Shown in pieces: positions 48,333 through 61,168 of a DNA stretch of 64,000 nt. A program made the position numbers and the translations under genes. Numbering within the stretch: the stretch's first letter is position 1; every line of letters begins with the position of its first letter. Origin of the DNA: Channallabes apus (lineage: Eukaryota > Chordata > Actinopteri > Siluriformes > Clariidae). The notes under the pieces are model-generated. The model was not told where the DNA came from and searched no databases. It was given only the letters and a program-made list of their open reading frames with translations. The DNA lies in contig CM060107.1 of assembly GCA_030522415.1 (NCBI GenBank), forward strand, positions 27,115,571 through 27,179,570, in the 5' to 3' direction.

Positions 48333-51300
48333 TTAGAAGATTGAATCTGAAAAATCTTGTTTCTGGAATCCTTTCTGTAAAAAACAAAAAAAGACTCATA
48401 AGTAAATTACTTACCAGCTTGATCATTTGATTTTCAGTGAACAAATTATTATTAATATTAATATAAATTATTAAGAAAACGTAGGGTTAGGGTTAGGTAA
48501 ACACAGAGGAAAATAAATCAAGGAAACAGATTTCCTTCAGCACACAAATGTGGTCAACAGTACAAGTGTCAAAGCAAAATCTCAACATGTGCAAAAACAT
48601 GCCACATAACTTGTTTCATTTCGAGTATAACGTTAAACAAAAAAAATGTAAGACTGCATAATTACGGCTTAATTAATAATGAACTATCAAACTATTACTT
48701 TATTATTATTACCCAGTGTTTATGAGTCATGTTTAGTGGTGACCTGTTAATATATATTACTACTCATTTATTTTTGCATAGACCCTGTATAGTTCTTCAG
48801 TTTTCTGATATTTGGTTGCTGCTGTGTGAAATTGAGGCACACTGTTGGGACATGCTCCTGAGGAAATCACTTGACAGGTCTGTGTTATGACTCCACCTAT
48901 ACTTGACAAAGCAGTACCACATTTATACACGCCCTGTGCTTTTGGTGTGCTTGTCTATGTGTGAGTGTGTGTGTGTGTCTCTGTGTATGAGTGTATGTCC
49001 TGCTCCAAACCAGTGTTTGTAAAACTGGAAAATGACTCCAGGGCAGGGTGGGGAAGCATGTATGTTGTAAAATAAAATATGTTGTATAGTAAACCCTGAC
49101 ACACAGTCTTTCTCAAACACGTTAATGCACAGTCACAGGGATGATAGTTACTTTTCTTGGTGAAAGGCAAATAGGCACAAAAAAAGGCAATGCTGGCCAC
49201 TATAGAAGGTCGAGCATGGCAAGCATAGGGCCGAAGGTTGCTGACCCAGCCCCTAAACTCTCTAAAATATGTAGGGCAAGGGTCCTGCAGGAATAAGGTT
49301 AAAAAGCTTACAACTTCATTTTTTTTACATATCAACAGTTGAGAAAGTTAGGTTTTCCATAGATCATAAACAGGTTGTATCTAAAAATTATATTCAGCCT
49401 TTTGTTCAATATCTCTGGAACCTTCAGCCATGTTGAAATTGCTTCTAAGTTTGCTACTTAGACTGCTTCCTGTGGTTCTTTGAAAGGTTTTTCAACAGTG
49501 TACAAATATGTCAACAGAGATACTTTGAAGAAAGTATCACATTTTTGGTGTTCATTCCATGTTAGGTCATATTCTGGTTGTCTACTATTATTGTTCTACT
49601 GCAAGTCATTCCTCACACCAGCCCTAGAGCATTTTTTAAATAAGCTTGAGCTTGCTCAGAAAGACGAATCCTGAATTTTTATCAGGACAAGAAAATCGTG
49701 TCATATTGTATAATGCCATCTGGCATATGCTACAGTAGCTATGCCGGCTGTCTATTTCATTCCTAAAGCACTACAGCCATCCTGAGCACTTAGCGTGGAT
49801 GTGTCATGCCTGCTGTTAATCCTGTGAATTAGTCACAACTCAGCTAATGGAATTTTCTAATTTCACATTGGAATAATTTTTCATGACACAAATGGCAGCT
49901 GGTTTTGGATTTAGACTCTATTCATAATTACTGCCTTTTAACTTATTTTTTATGATTTGTTGTATTTATATTGATTTATAGTTACTTTATAAACATTAAT
50001 TTAAATTTCATTATTTTGGTTACTTTACATTATTTTGGACATGTTTTGTGCATTTTGTTCAGATTATGTGGCAAAGTAAACATTTTGTCAATGTTCCTTT
50101 GATTTATAAATGTATAATAGGATAATGGTGGTAGTAGTGATATGAGTAGTATTGAAGTATGTAGAAAATGGTAAATAAATAAATAAATAGTTTGTCCAAA
50201 CTGCACAAAACATTGCACACACAAAGCACAAAACACAAAGCATGAGGTAGCCCTAAAAACTGCAAATTTAAAATATTTTGTTAAAATGTGGTTACTAAAT
50301 TAAATATTTAGTTAAAAAGAATGAATCCAATATATTACCTTTTTGTATTCTTTTTGAAGTTTTTTATATTGGTACATGTTACAAAGGACTGTAGATGCTC
50401 CTCTAGCTTGCTTCATTTTGTTTGCACTGAAATGAAAAAGTTAACATTATTAAAAAAAGTAATTGGAATTTAATGGTTCACGAACATCTCAAATACGGAG
50501 AGCTTCCTAGGATGCAGTTGTCATTGCACAATAGTAGATGCTCTCTGTTGCAAGTTAGTGAGGGCCTCATACCTGCCATCATGAGAACTCTTGATGCCCA
50601 TTAGTTTGGACAGTCCATTAAAGTAGGATATGTCCCGTGCAGCGATCTCACTAGAGCTTACAAGATTGTTAAGTGCACCACAGATGTTTAAAACCACATC
50701 AGGGGAAGGGGTCTTTTGCATGCCATCAACTGGTAATATATCCACTAAGTGTGACACCACTTTAGGAGCTATAATAAACAACAAACAAAAAGGTACACTT
50801 TCATGAAGGCGAACTAGACTTTAGCATTTTAATAAGATACTTTTTTATTTTCTTTTACTTCTCATTAAATAAGAATGAGACCTTTACTCACCCAGAACGT
50901 TTTTGTCCCTGGCGTGACGGGACAGGTTCCTGAGGAAGCCAGTGTGAGAACGCAGTTCTAAATCATTGGTTGTCTTGAGTCTATCCAGAATTGTAGGCAA
51001 CATACGTTCCTGTTCTAAAGCAACACGACTTAGGATGGATGGCCACTAATTGCATTAAAAAAGAAGAGAGGGTGTTTAGATGATAAAAGCTGCCAGAAAT
51101 AACTAATAATGCTAACAACAAAACATAAGCAAGGTTGAAATGACAGGATTGCATGTCTTATAGTAAATATTTAATCCGAATTATGCATGTAATATTACCG
51201 CAAACAATTTATTTGTAATAATTATTGTGGTTATGCATGACATTTATTCATTTATTTGTTCATCTGTTAGATTGTTTTGTATAGTTGTGATGTTTTGCAG

Positions 51301-52882
51301 AAAAGCTCAAGGGGTCAGGTGAGTATGTTTATCTCATTATACATCTAGGCAGAATAAAACACTAGGTAAAGAATAAAAACGTTACCCAAGTAAGCATTAC
51401 ATATTAGCACTACAAGCATTATATTAGCAAAATATTTACTGATATAGATTAAAGAAGCTTGTGCAATATGGTAGGTTAAGAATGATAAACTAACATATCC
51501 TTTGCCATGACCCTTAAAAACTAGCAACTAGCAAATTGCAAAAAAGGGATTTTTCTATTGAGGAAAACTGAGAAAACTTCTATTAATTGTAATGTTAAGA
51601 TGACTGTGTAACATTCTGAGTTTACATGAATTCAGCACTGTGAAATTTTTTTCAAATCTGTAAAAAGACAATATGCAGGTTTTTGTCTTACCCTTCTGTC
51701 TCCGGCAGTAATGTTCTGCAGAGCTCCCGATGCAGCCTCTCGTGTGTTGGGGTTTGTTGCACAGCGTATAATTATATTATTATACAAGCTGATGACCTTA
51801 GGGTGCCACAGCCACTCACCTCCCTTAGGCACCCGGGCCACCTCGGCAAACGTAGACAGATCCTGATTCTGACTCTGAGTGTCGGGAAAGAAATAAAGTT
51901 GTCAAACATCCACCTACTATACATATTACAATGCAACAATGTCTACAGCATGCACATACACACCAAGTGGAAATGGAAAGAAGAGTATAAAATGGAGAGG
52001 AGTTGATATATGTAGTTTGTTAATCTCTAAAAGGAAATGTGGAAATGTCTCTTACATCTTTAGCTTTCTTGCTCTGAGGAGTGAAGCAGCCAATAGCTTC
52101 TCCTCGAGAGGAACCCAGATTTCGACTGCCATCCAAGCGTATCGCAACTGATGGTGGAATCTCATCATACAGCTGAAAGGACAAGTTCCTGAGCGTACAA
52201 ATAGAGTTCTCCACTCCCTGTCACATAAAAGGTGAGCATTAAAATAATGTATTTACATACTGTAAAATTACAAACATAATATTTTAATGTATTTGGATAA
52301 AGCAGGTAGGACATAATAGCTTATGGTCATGGTTATGCTTGTCTTTTCTCTGAGATCACCTTTTCCTCTATTTTGTTCTCGTCTTCAGTTGCTCTCTGAA
52401 GGTAGCCTACCAGGGCATCAATTAGTTTAGGAGTCTCCCTCATCAGCTTTCGGGTGTCTTTGTTTATCGAACTTAGGTTTCTGCAGTGAAATAGAATGGG
52501 GAAGTTAGTGAGAAGGTGTGTGTATCTTTTGTGGCTGTTGTTATATGGTGGGGACACAGAGAAAAGAACACAGACAGGCAAATCAGACGGTGAGAACAGC
52601 GCCTCAGTATATATTACAATTATGTGAAATGACTTGTAATTTTACAAGACTACAGAATTAAGGATTGTTTTGCATATGCATGAGCATGGAGGCACCTGAG
52701 GCATCCAGTAGTATTGCAGAAGATATCTGCCTCTGAATCACTGTACTCAGTTGTCGCACTGTCTCCCGATCCTGAGAGAGGCACCAGTATGTCTTCTGTC
52801 AGCTGTGGAAGTATCTCTCTTGCCAGCTTCTCTTTCAGGTTGTCTTTAGAGGAGAGATTCCACAGAATTCCTATAGAGAAAA

Positions 52883-52960
<78 letters not shown>

Positions 52961-55900
52961 GTTATTTGTTAGTTATTGCAATTTATTACCAAATTAAAAT
53001 AAAATTATTACAAAAAGAAATAAAACTGTATATTCACAACACTGAGGTATTCATTTTACAATCACATAGTTACTGTATCTGTAAGAATAGAGATCAAAGC
53101 TTGTCTAATGTTTTTGTCCAAAACTGGTTATAAAACACCTCTAACACAGCTTAAGGTTTTCTGTGGAATTGCAAAGAAGTTTAACCTGAATCCTTTCAGA
53201 AACATATGTGGCAAACTACTCCAATTGAAGACTGTACTTTTCTGATCTTTTCTGGTTATTTTATTGAGTTGTTTGCTAGGACCTTCGACCCTATTTACTT
53301 TGTAGAGGAAAGAAAGATGAGGCAGCCATATGCACAGTGGATAAAAAACAGCTAATTTGAAGAAACTTTACAACTTAGTACCGCGGCGAACTGTAAATCT
53401 TATTCACAACCAAACCATAGCAAGTACCTGACTCATGGTTCTGATTAGATTCATGCAAGCCAAGACAACGCTGCTTAACAGTCAACACCCTTTCACTGGG
53501 AGAGTACAGCCAACGCCCCAGAGAACACACACACCTGCAAAACTGATTTATTCTGTAACCCCCCCCCCTCAAAAAAAATTTGCAAACATCACTGATATAG
53601 CCAGTAAAAAATACTGTTCAATGTTTTCGCCACTTATGCACACATTAACTAAAATGCATCAAAAACGTTTTTATGGAACCTAGTGCCACACCTCTGAGGA
53701 TTGCAGATTAGGTATGATTTTGGAGCTGTATAACTGTTATCACTGTGTCTACCTCTCCACACCCATAGTAAAGTCCAGGCTTTTCCAATGCTGCCCAAGG
53801 CCAACTTAGTGACAGTAGTGCACAACAGCGAAAGACTAAACACAGGTTCATGCAGTAGTTAAGCCACTGCAAATTCCCACTGACATAAATCCAACCCCAT
53901 TATTAAGGGCTATTATTAATAATTAGTTAATTAGTTTAGACTAGGGCTGCAGAATATATCGAAAAATTATCGTTATCGCGATAATGGTATACGCAATATC
54001 TCTATCGCAAAGAATTGCGTTAAATGAAATTGATGAGTGTATGGTTACACGTAAATAAAAAGTAATGTTTGAAAGTAATTCATATTGTGTTGGCAGGTCT
54101 ATGGTAACAGCAAACCAGAAATCAGAATATCTGCTGAGGGTTTTAAGTCATTCATAGTGTTTTGAAGTCTAAATATTTGCAACTTCCTTGACATATAGTT
54201 TATTTTTAGCCTGAATTAGATTTAATTACATCAGACAAATATCTATTACATGTTTATTTTAGTATGATCATTACATATATAAATGATTAAAAAAATAGTC
54301 AATAATAATAATAAAAAAATGCATTTCTCTAGGGAAATGTTATATCGCAAGAAATATCGTTATCACAATATTCAACAACAATATTGCATATCGTATATTT
54401 TCCTAATATCGTGCAGCCCTAGTTTAGACTGTGAGCTAAAAAAAAAAGCTCACCAGTAATGTTCTTCTGGATTTCATCATCGTGTTCTTTCAGCGCAGCC
54501 ATAAGCTTAGGGATTCCTCCAGCTTCAATGAGAGTCATTTTGTTTTCCATGTTCTCATAGATGAGGTTTCTGGTTGCTCCTGTGGCATATTGTTGCACCC
54601 TTTGAGATTCACTGTTAAACAGTTGAACCAGTAGATGTATACCACGCATCTGGTTCACCTGAAAGACATGGGACAAAAAAACTCATTCAGCACATTATAT
54701 TACTTGTGCTAGCTTATTAGACTGGTAGAAAAATTGACCAGCTCTTACTGTCTTTTTGGCATCATTATTATGGTAGCACTCATGCTGGATGTAAGCGGCT
54801 CCAAGTGCCTGTTGATCTTTGTCATCTGAATCAAGGTAGTGTATAGCAGTTCCCATGTCCATAGAACCCAGTCTGTGTGACATATATATAAAAAATATAT
54901 ATATATAATTTGCGGGCAAAACTCATTAAAAAAAACTTGTAACTGTTTTTTCACCCAGAGCTATAAAGAAAAATGATATTTATACATATCTGATATCTAT
55001 ATATTTATATATCTATATTTTATTTTATTGTGTTTATATATGTGTTTACATATGCACATTTGTATGTATGTCTGAGCATGTGTATGTGGAAAATATGTTT
55101 TCAAGGGTGTGTTGATTGTGAATCAGTTGGACCAGTTTGGGTGTGCCTCCCTACAGTCTCACTCGTCACATGCACACACACGCACACACACGCGCACACA
55201 CACGCACACACACGCGCACACACACACGCACACACACACGCACACACACACACGCACACACACACGCACACACACACGCACACACACATTACATAGGATG
55301 ACATCAAACACACACATGCAGACCAGCCAGGTGAGTGAAAGTGAATTTGTTCAGTGTATGACTCGAGGTAAACATCCTGCTAGACATGTTTGAGGGCCAA
55401 ATGTTCTCACTGCATTTTGTCCATATCCATATCCACTAAAAGTGTTTTTTCCTCAGTAAAATTTTAAGACTTTTTATTTTATTTAAATATTTTATTGACT
55501 TTGTAAAAAGCTATACCTACTTTAGGGGGTTTATTGTACCTACTTGCTTTTAGTTCATTTAGTGCCTGAATTCTATTTCACCCAACCTACTGTAACTTCC
55601 AGGAGAAATGAGAAACATCTGCCTGCCAAGATCTTCAACAAAGCCACAATGTGACAGTATGCTGTAGTATTTAATATAAATTCTGTTGTCGTATGGTCAT
55701 TGTTTCCTTTTTGTATTTTGACTCCATAATTGTTGGACCTAATATGCACCATCTGCCTAACAGTGCTACCTCGCTGGAGATGCATAACTAAAGGAGTCTG
55801 CCTTGGAGCAGTGGCTAATTGAAAAGAGACAAGCACCACTGATGCCCCTCTCTTTGGCTGGAAGGCATGTTGCTGCCACAGAGTCACAGGAGGTGTTTGT

Positions 55901-56280
55901 GAGGGTTTATTACGTACACCAACAAGCCAGCAGGAACTAAACACAGTCTATCTCCCCTCAGATTCTGGTTACTAGTTCTGAAACAGTGGAATATCACCAC
56001 CTAAGGTTGAAGGTCTATGTCCTACAACATATGGAATGTAAAGATCTTATAATCTGTGTACACATTCAACAGAAGGCCTTTGCTGGTTATCTGATCTGCA
56101 TCGACAGGTGAGTAGCATGCCATGACTCACACTGTAAACTTTTAATTATTATCAATATATTTCCATAATATCCTTGGTAAACAACCTTGTAGCTACAACT
56201 GACAAAGTACAAATTAAGAATCTTAAATAAATAATAAAAAGTATTAAATTCTTGGCAAAATTGGCGGCCTTGGTACAGCA

Positions 56281-56342
<62 letters not shown>

Positions 56343-59300
56343 TGTGCCTCACCCGGTCAGGTTGCACGTGCTGCTCGTCATATCCACGCCATCATACACA
56401 TCCTTCCCTTTCCCCACACTGATCATACTCCTAATGGATGGAGCACGAGATATCCTTCCTTGCCTCATAGTCAGGTTACCCTGGGAGCCATTTGCACCCA
56501 TCACAAAGCCTGAGGTGCTACTTGTCTGCATATTCCCCGCTGACACAGCATAGCGATTCTGACGGTTCTGGGTGATCCTGTTGATGGTGCGCTGCGAGGG
56601 GCCTTTGTAAGATTGACGTACATAAGCCTCCTCCTCCAAGTTCATTCCAGCGCCTCCGTTACCAGCCAGAGTTCCGCTGAGAGAACGTCTTATAAATGGC
56701 AGAGTCGCTGAAGTCTGTCTTGCTCCAGAAGTGAAATCATTGACTGTGACAGAGGAGTATGGGTGTGAAAAAGTGGCTGCATAACCATTGCTTACATTAT
56801 AACCAGCCTCCTGCCGCGAATAGGTGGCATCCTGGTCTGATCCCAAGCTTCCCTCGCTGCCATTTCGTGTTATCCAATTGTTAACCTGCTGCTGAGGCTG
56901 TGGCTGCAGGCGAAGTGAGTGTAGCGATGCAATCTCTGCGTCAGGATCTCCACGGCCCATGGAGCGCATTGTTGTGCTCATCTGATACTGCTGAGCATGG
57001 CTACCTGGGTAGACACCCCTCATAGTACCCATTCCTGCCATGCCACCCATGTCATCTTGGCTGTACATCATTCCTCCAGCAGCTCCTCGACTCATCTGAG
57101 CTCTTGTGCCAAAGTCCATGGCTGAGCGCGATGAGTAGCCACTGCTGGAGTGCTGAGAAGCACGGTTGGCCTGGTGAAGATCATACATGAGATCCATTAA
57201 TTCTATGCATTTGAAATGCCTCGTTCAAGGAAACACAAACATGTAAGTTTGTTTAGAGAAAACTTTTTAAATATCACACTCACAATACAAGCTATCACTG
57301 CTCAGCTCCTGTTAACTGCAGGTCTACACTCAACCCATGGTTTGTCTTATTGTACTTAGTTGCATGAGCACAGTATACATTTTTGAAAATACATTTTATT
57401 AACTCATACAGTAGTCAACACTCAAATAACATGGAATTCTCACCATTACTGGTCTGGCGGTGGAGGCGTACATATAGGATTTTGAGCTGAAACTTGGATT
57501 GTAGGTCTGGTACTTCATCATTGTGGCAGAACCACTGTACTCTAACATGGAGAGAGATTCGGAGAGATATATTATAATTAGTCTTTAAGAAAACAGCTAA
57601 TTACTGTAGGCAAATAAACAGTACATCAACACTCATAAATTGTGATATAAATAAATGAAAAGGCCTTTGGAATTATCTTTCCTGTTCCTGTATGAATATA
57701 CCTACAGTATGAGAATGACGGTGGTTAAAATGCTCATATCATGTGACTGAATTACTTCCCTTTCTTAGCTCCCGAATGACACAAAATGTAAACTGGAAAA
57801 AATGCTTGGCATAAACATTCCTCTGGAAACCACTGCACATTTAAATAGGCTAAACACTATTCCTTGGCATGCAGGAGGGGATGAAGTGCTTTGTTTGTCT
57901 TCCAAGAAATATATGTTTGCTACACAAAACCCGTGTTGATATTGAAGAGCAGAAGGATCAAAAAGATGGGTCAAAATGACTAGGATGAAAGAAACAAATT
58001 ATGAATGAAGCAAATTACCTTGCACAGACCAACTATAATAAATGAAACTAACAGGTAATTGCATCACTCCACATCTCTAACCACATAAGACCCAATTAAC
58101 AGTTCTCACAGGTGTGTATTATTACTAGAACTTCTTGCAGCTTAACTTACTCTGAAGTCAAGCAGTTCTAAACTCTTCAATTGCTGGGATAAGAGATAAT
58201 TTATGGTGTACACCAGCTGCAGGCTGCTTGGTCAATCTACAAGCAGCGAACATGGTGGACTCGAAATGTATTATTTGTGTCCTTTTAGAAAAAGAAATAA
58301 CTATCAAACATAATTTAGGTCTCTTGCACATTTATCATTCATTATGTATTTGTGTCAATACAATAATGAATGAGAGACAGAGAGAGAGAGAGAGGGAGAG
58401 AGTGAGAGAGAGAGTGAGAGGAATAGAGAGAAAGAGACAGAAGGACAGAGAGAGAAAGAGAGTGTGAGAATAAATGCTTTCTGCTGGGCGAGGTGAGGGC
58501 GGGGCTGTTAATAACAACCTGACAAACCGCAGGTAAGGAGAAAAGGGGCAGAGAACCGGTTTGATAGCTGTGAGCCAGCCACTCCTTCCATCCCTGCCCA
58601 ACACATAGATTCAACGCACAAACACAGGCACACACACACACACATACAGTACATGCACGCACACACTTTCAGTAACGACATCCCACCCACTGACACACCC
58701 TACTTTTCCATAAACTTGAAAGCACACAGAATTGAGCATAATGACTTTTATACATAGACAAATAATAATTTCATATCTAATCCCAGTGTTTCTATATATA
58801 TATAGTTTTTTTGTTTGCCCATTGTTTTGGGCAAAAGCCCAGTTAAACAAAATAATGTTATCTCTCACCTATATCTCATGGTATTTCACTAGGTTCTTGT
58901 TAATTCACTAATGAAACAATGTTACCTTTTAGGCAACAGCATTTTCCTTTGGTATGTATCTCTTGATTTTGGCCAAGGGCCCAGAAATGTGCGGCTGTTC
59001 TGACATGTTAAGGCTTAACCTAAGCTCTTGAAGTTTGTAGTAGGTCATAACAGTCAGTCTCTTTACCTATTATGACTGAACATTTAACCATAGAAATATC
59101 CTTTTATATTAAAAAAATATATAAAACCATAATATCTGTTGTTCATATGACATAAATTTTTTAATTCCAGATAGTGTAGTGGTGTGCATTTTCAGTATTT
59201 AGATGTAAAATACTGCAATAAGACTTGTTGCAAATACATGTCACAGCAGTATTTTGCCTGCCAAAATGTTATGCAGTCCTAATACACTTAACTTAAGCTT

Positions 59301-61168
59301 GCATTGCTGTTTAATATAATTAATGTCACACCCTTCAATCTAAAAAAAAAAAAAAAACAACAATAAACTGCAAGAACTGATTTGGTGCACTGAAAATGTA
59401 TACATGAAAGCACAATTGTTATTAAAGGCAGATACATTGTACTAAACATTTTTCAGAGCTTTAATTTTCTATCAATAAAATTTGCATCCCCTGAAAGCTG
59501 ACAAAGAAAAGAACCCAATCACAACGTGAGAGCTTGAACTCACTCCCCACTCATTTTCACCCCAAGTTCAAAAATACCAAATAAAAGGCTAGAGAGCCTG
59601 TTACAACCTGTTCATCATTAATGGAGGGCGCGCGCATGTGTGTGTGTGTGTGTGTGTGTGCGTGCGCGCGCGCGCGAGTGTTCAGCAGGCGGCCAAGAAG
59701 ACTGCACTATAGTGCCTAATAAGACAAGACACTAAAGTTTTAAGTTCAGCTAAATAAACCTTATATGAAGTTTGTAGTGCCATACCTTATTATAGTAAAA
59801 CCATTTGCCATTGTCACACATTAACCCTAAACCCCATTAAATTATCCTTGTATTCCTGTAAGACAAAATGAGTTTTCAGTGAAAGTTGATTCATATCACT
59901 GCAAGCCACTGTTTCTTAGAGCAGTGCTATTTTTCATACCTGTGTTACATGTTAAGAGCTTGGGAAATGTTTGCGTATTACAGATGCCTGAGCAAATTTA
60001 GCCATTCTTGTTATTAGGTCTTTTGGTGTTTACATGAGATAATTCCTGACATTACAAAGCGTTTTACTAGTTTATTTATTAGCACAATTGTTCTGAATTT
60101 ATTAGTAAACCGTAAACTTTAAATATATAGTTTAAATGTAAATTAATATATAAATACATATCCTAACAAACCAGGTTTGTTTTATTTAAAAAATGGCGTG
60201 TCCGGTATAAAAATGCTAGAGGAAGCAATCATAAGAGCACGGAAATTCTATAGGAATCAAAGATAACAGGACAGCAAATATAATACACAAGAATAAAGAC
60301 ATTCATGAATCAACACAACATACTTGACAATTATGATGATAGTACAGTAGGAAAGAAAATACGACATCAGAGAAAAGCAAGAGCACAATAAATTATGACA
60401 AACTCCTGGATTAGTTTAATGGTAGACCGTATACTTTATTTTCGTGTATGGAACAATAAAAATGCACCTTGTGATTTATATAGGCCTACAGTATATATAG
60501 ATACGATCATGACCGAGGTGTCTCACAAACATCCGGGTTAGCTGAAAAGAAACCCGTTGAAAATGTCTCGCTGCTGCATCCGAGGTACAAATAATTTACT
60601 CCAGACACGAGGAAGAGAAACTAGCCCCGTCTGAATGCGGCTTTTGGTTATCTCATGATTATGATTTATTGTGAAATAAGTTACAAAAAAAAGTACAACG
60701 TTCTGTATAAGGTTTGCGAACCTCCCTGCCATGTAAGAACTGTCTAAACAAACAAACAGCTCAACAGCAGAGTAAACAAAGAAGATGTACAGTATGCAGT
60801 TGAAGTTGGCAGATAAGGTTATGAGAAAACCGAGTAAAAAGTAAAAGCGGTGAGAGGAAGGGCGTTTCAGGGTGGGAGCAGGTCGAGAGAGAGAGAGACT
60901 CACCTGAGCTGGGATACTGCGTGGAGGACATGGTGTTGTACTGCGACGAGCTGGCAGAGGTGGAGGTAGTCCGCCGGGGCAGGGTGGACTTCTCGGCTAG
61001 TCTCATGGACACCTGCTGCTGGACGCGCTTGGCTCGCGCTGTTTCGTCCGAGTACGCGGTGCCACCGCCGTGAGGGAGCTGCGTCTCCGGCGGCACGGCG
61101 TACGTGCTCACGTTGGAGCTGTTTGGCTGTAGAGCCGAGAGAAAAACACCCTCAGACGCCAAACTCAT
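48333..61168 (-). CDS. pkp3: Plakophilin-3, 13 coding exons
   Basis: Exons in transcript order: 61168-60904, 57541-57444, 57170-56353, 54872-54749, 54658-54454, 52870-52696, 52480-52360, 52217-52056, 51874-51692, 51045-50892, 50768-50573, 50426-50339, 48374-48333. All join in phase, giving 876 aa (human 797). The desmosome-targeting head is about residues 1-393 (starts MSLASEGVFLSALQP; human has FLLSALQP). Armadillo repeats follow: LGAAYIQHECY, ATGATRNLIYEN, GILWNLSSKDNL, CTLRNLSFQLYDE, GALQNITAGDRR, GFLRNLSRHARDK, CGALNNLV. The end is QYKKLQKEYKKKGFQKQDF, as in human. PKP3 links desmosomal cadherins and desmoplakin at cell borders. The longer protein comes mostly from the Gly/Met/Gln-rich head in exon 3. 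The last exon codes only 13 residues. Intron 3 starts next to a CA repeat, and a MITE lies 24 bp inside the intron after exon 5. Confidence 0.95.
52889..52961. repeat. (GATA)n microsatellite in pkp3 intron
   Basis: Clean tetranucleotide run starting about 20 bp upstream (transcript sense) of the exon 6 acceptor side at 52870. Confidence 0.95.
53942..54421. mobile_element. hAT-type MITE, 480 bp, perfect 8-bp target duplication
   Basis: Starts TAGGGCTGCA and ends TGCAGCCCTA, with further imperfect inverted sequence rich in ATATCG. GTTTAGAC flanks it at 53934-53941 and 54422-54429. No coding capacity. It sits in the pkp3 intron after exon 5; only 24 bp separate its target duplication from the exon. 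Confidence 0.92.
55171..55289. repeat. Mixed (CA)n/(CG) microsatellite in pkp3 intron
   Basis: Long CACACACG compound repeat. It encodes only low-complexity open frames, which are not genes. Confidence 0.95.
56284..56339. repeat. (GT)n, i.e. (CA)n on the pkp3 sense strand, next to a splice donor
   Basis: 28 uninterrupted units begin about 13 bases inside the intron that follows pkp3 exon 3 (donor at 56352-56351). Confidence 0.95.
58370..58470. repeat. (GA)n-rich purine tract
   Basis: Imperfect GAGA/AGAG repeat in pkp3 intron 1. Confidence 0.9.
59626..59678. repeat. Alternating purine-pyrimidine tract (GT)n(GC)n
   Basis: GCGCGCGCATGTGTGTGT, then GTGCGTGCGCGCGCGCG. This is a strong Z-DNA-type sequence in pkp3 intron 1. 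Confidence 0.9.

Noticed and set aside
48483..48502. GGGTTAGGGTTAGG, interstitial telomere-like motif
   Set aside because: Only two units; expected by chance in AT-rich vertebrate DNA.
51328..51353. TATCTCATTATACATCTAGG, similar to part of the SINE at 32886-32912
   Set aside because: Too short to call an insertion; could be a scrap or coincidence.
55030..55393. Open frames encoding His-Thr or Cys-Val repeats
   Set aside because: They are translations of the CA/GT microsatellite on both strands.
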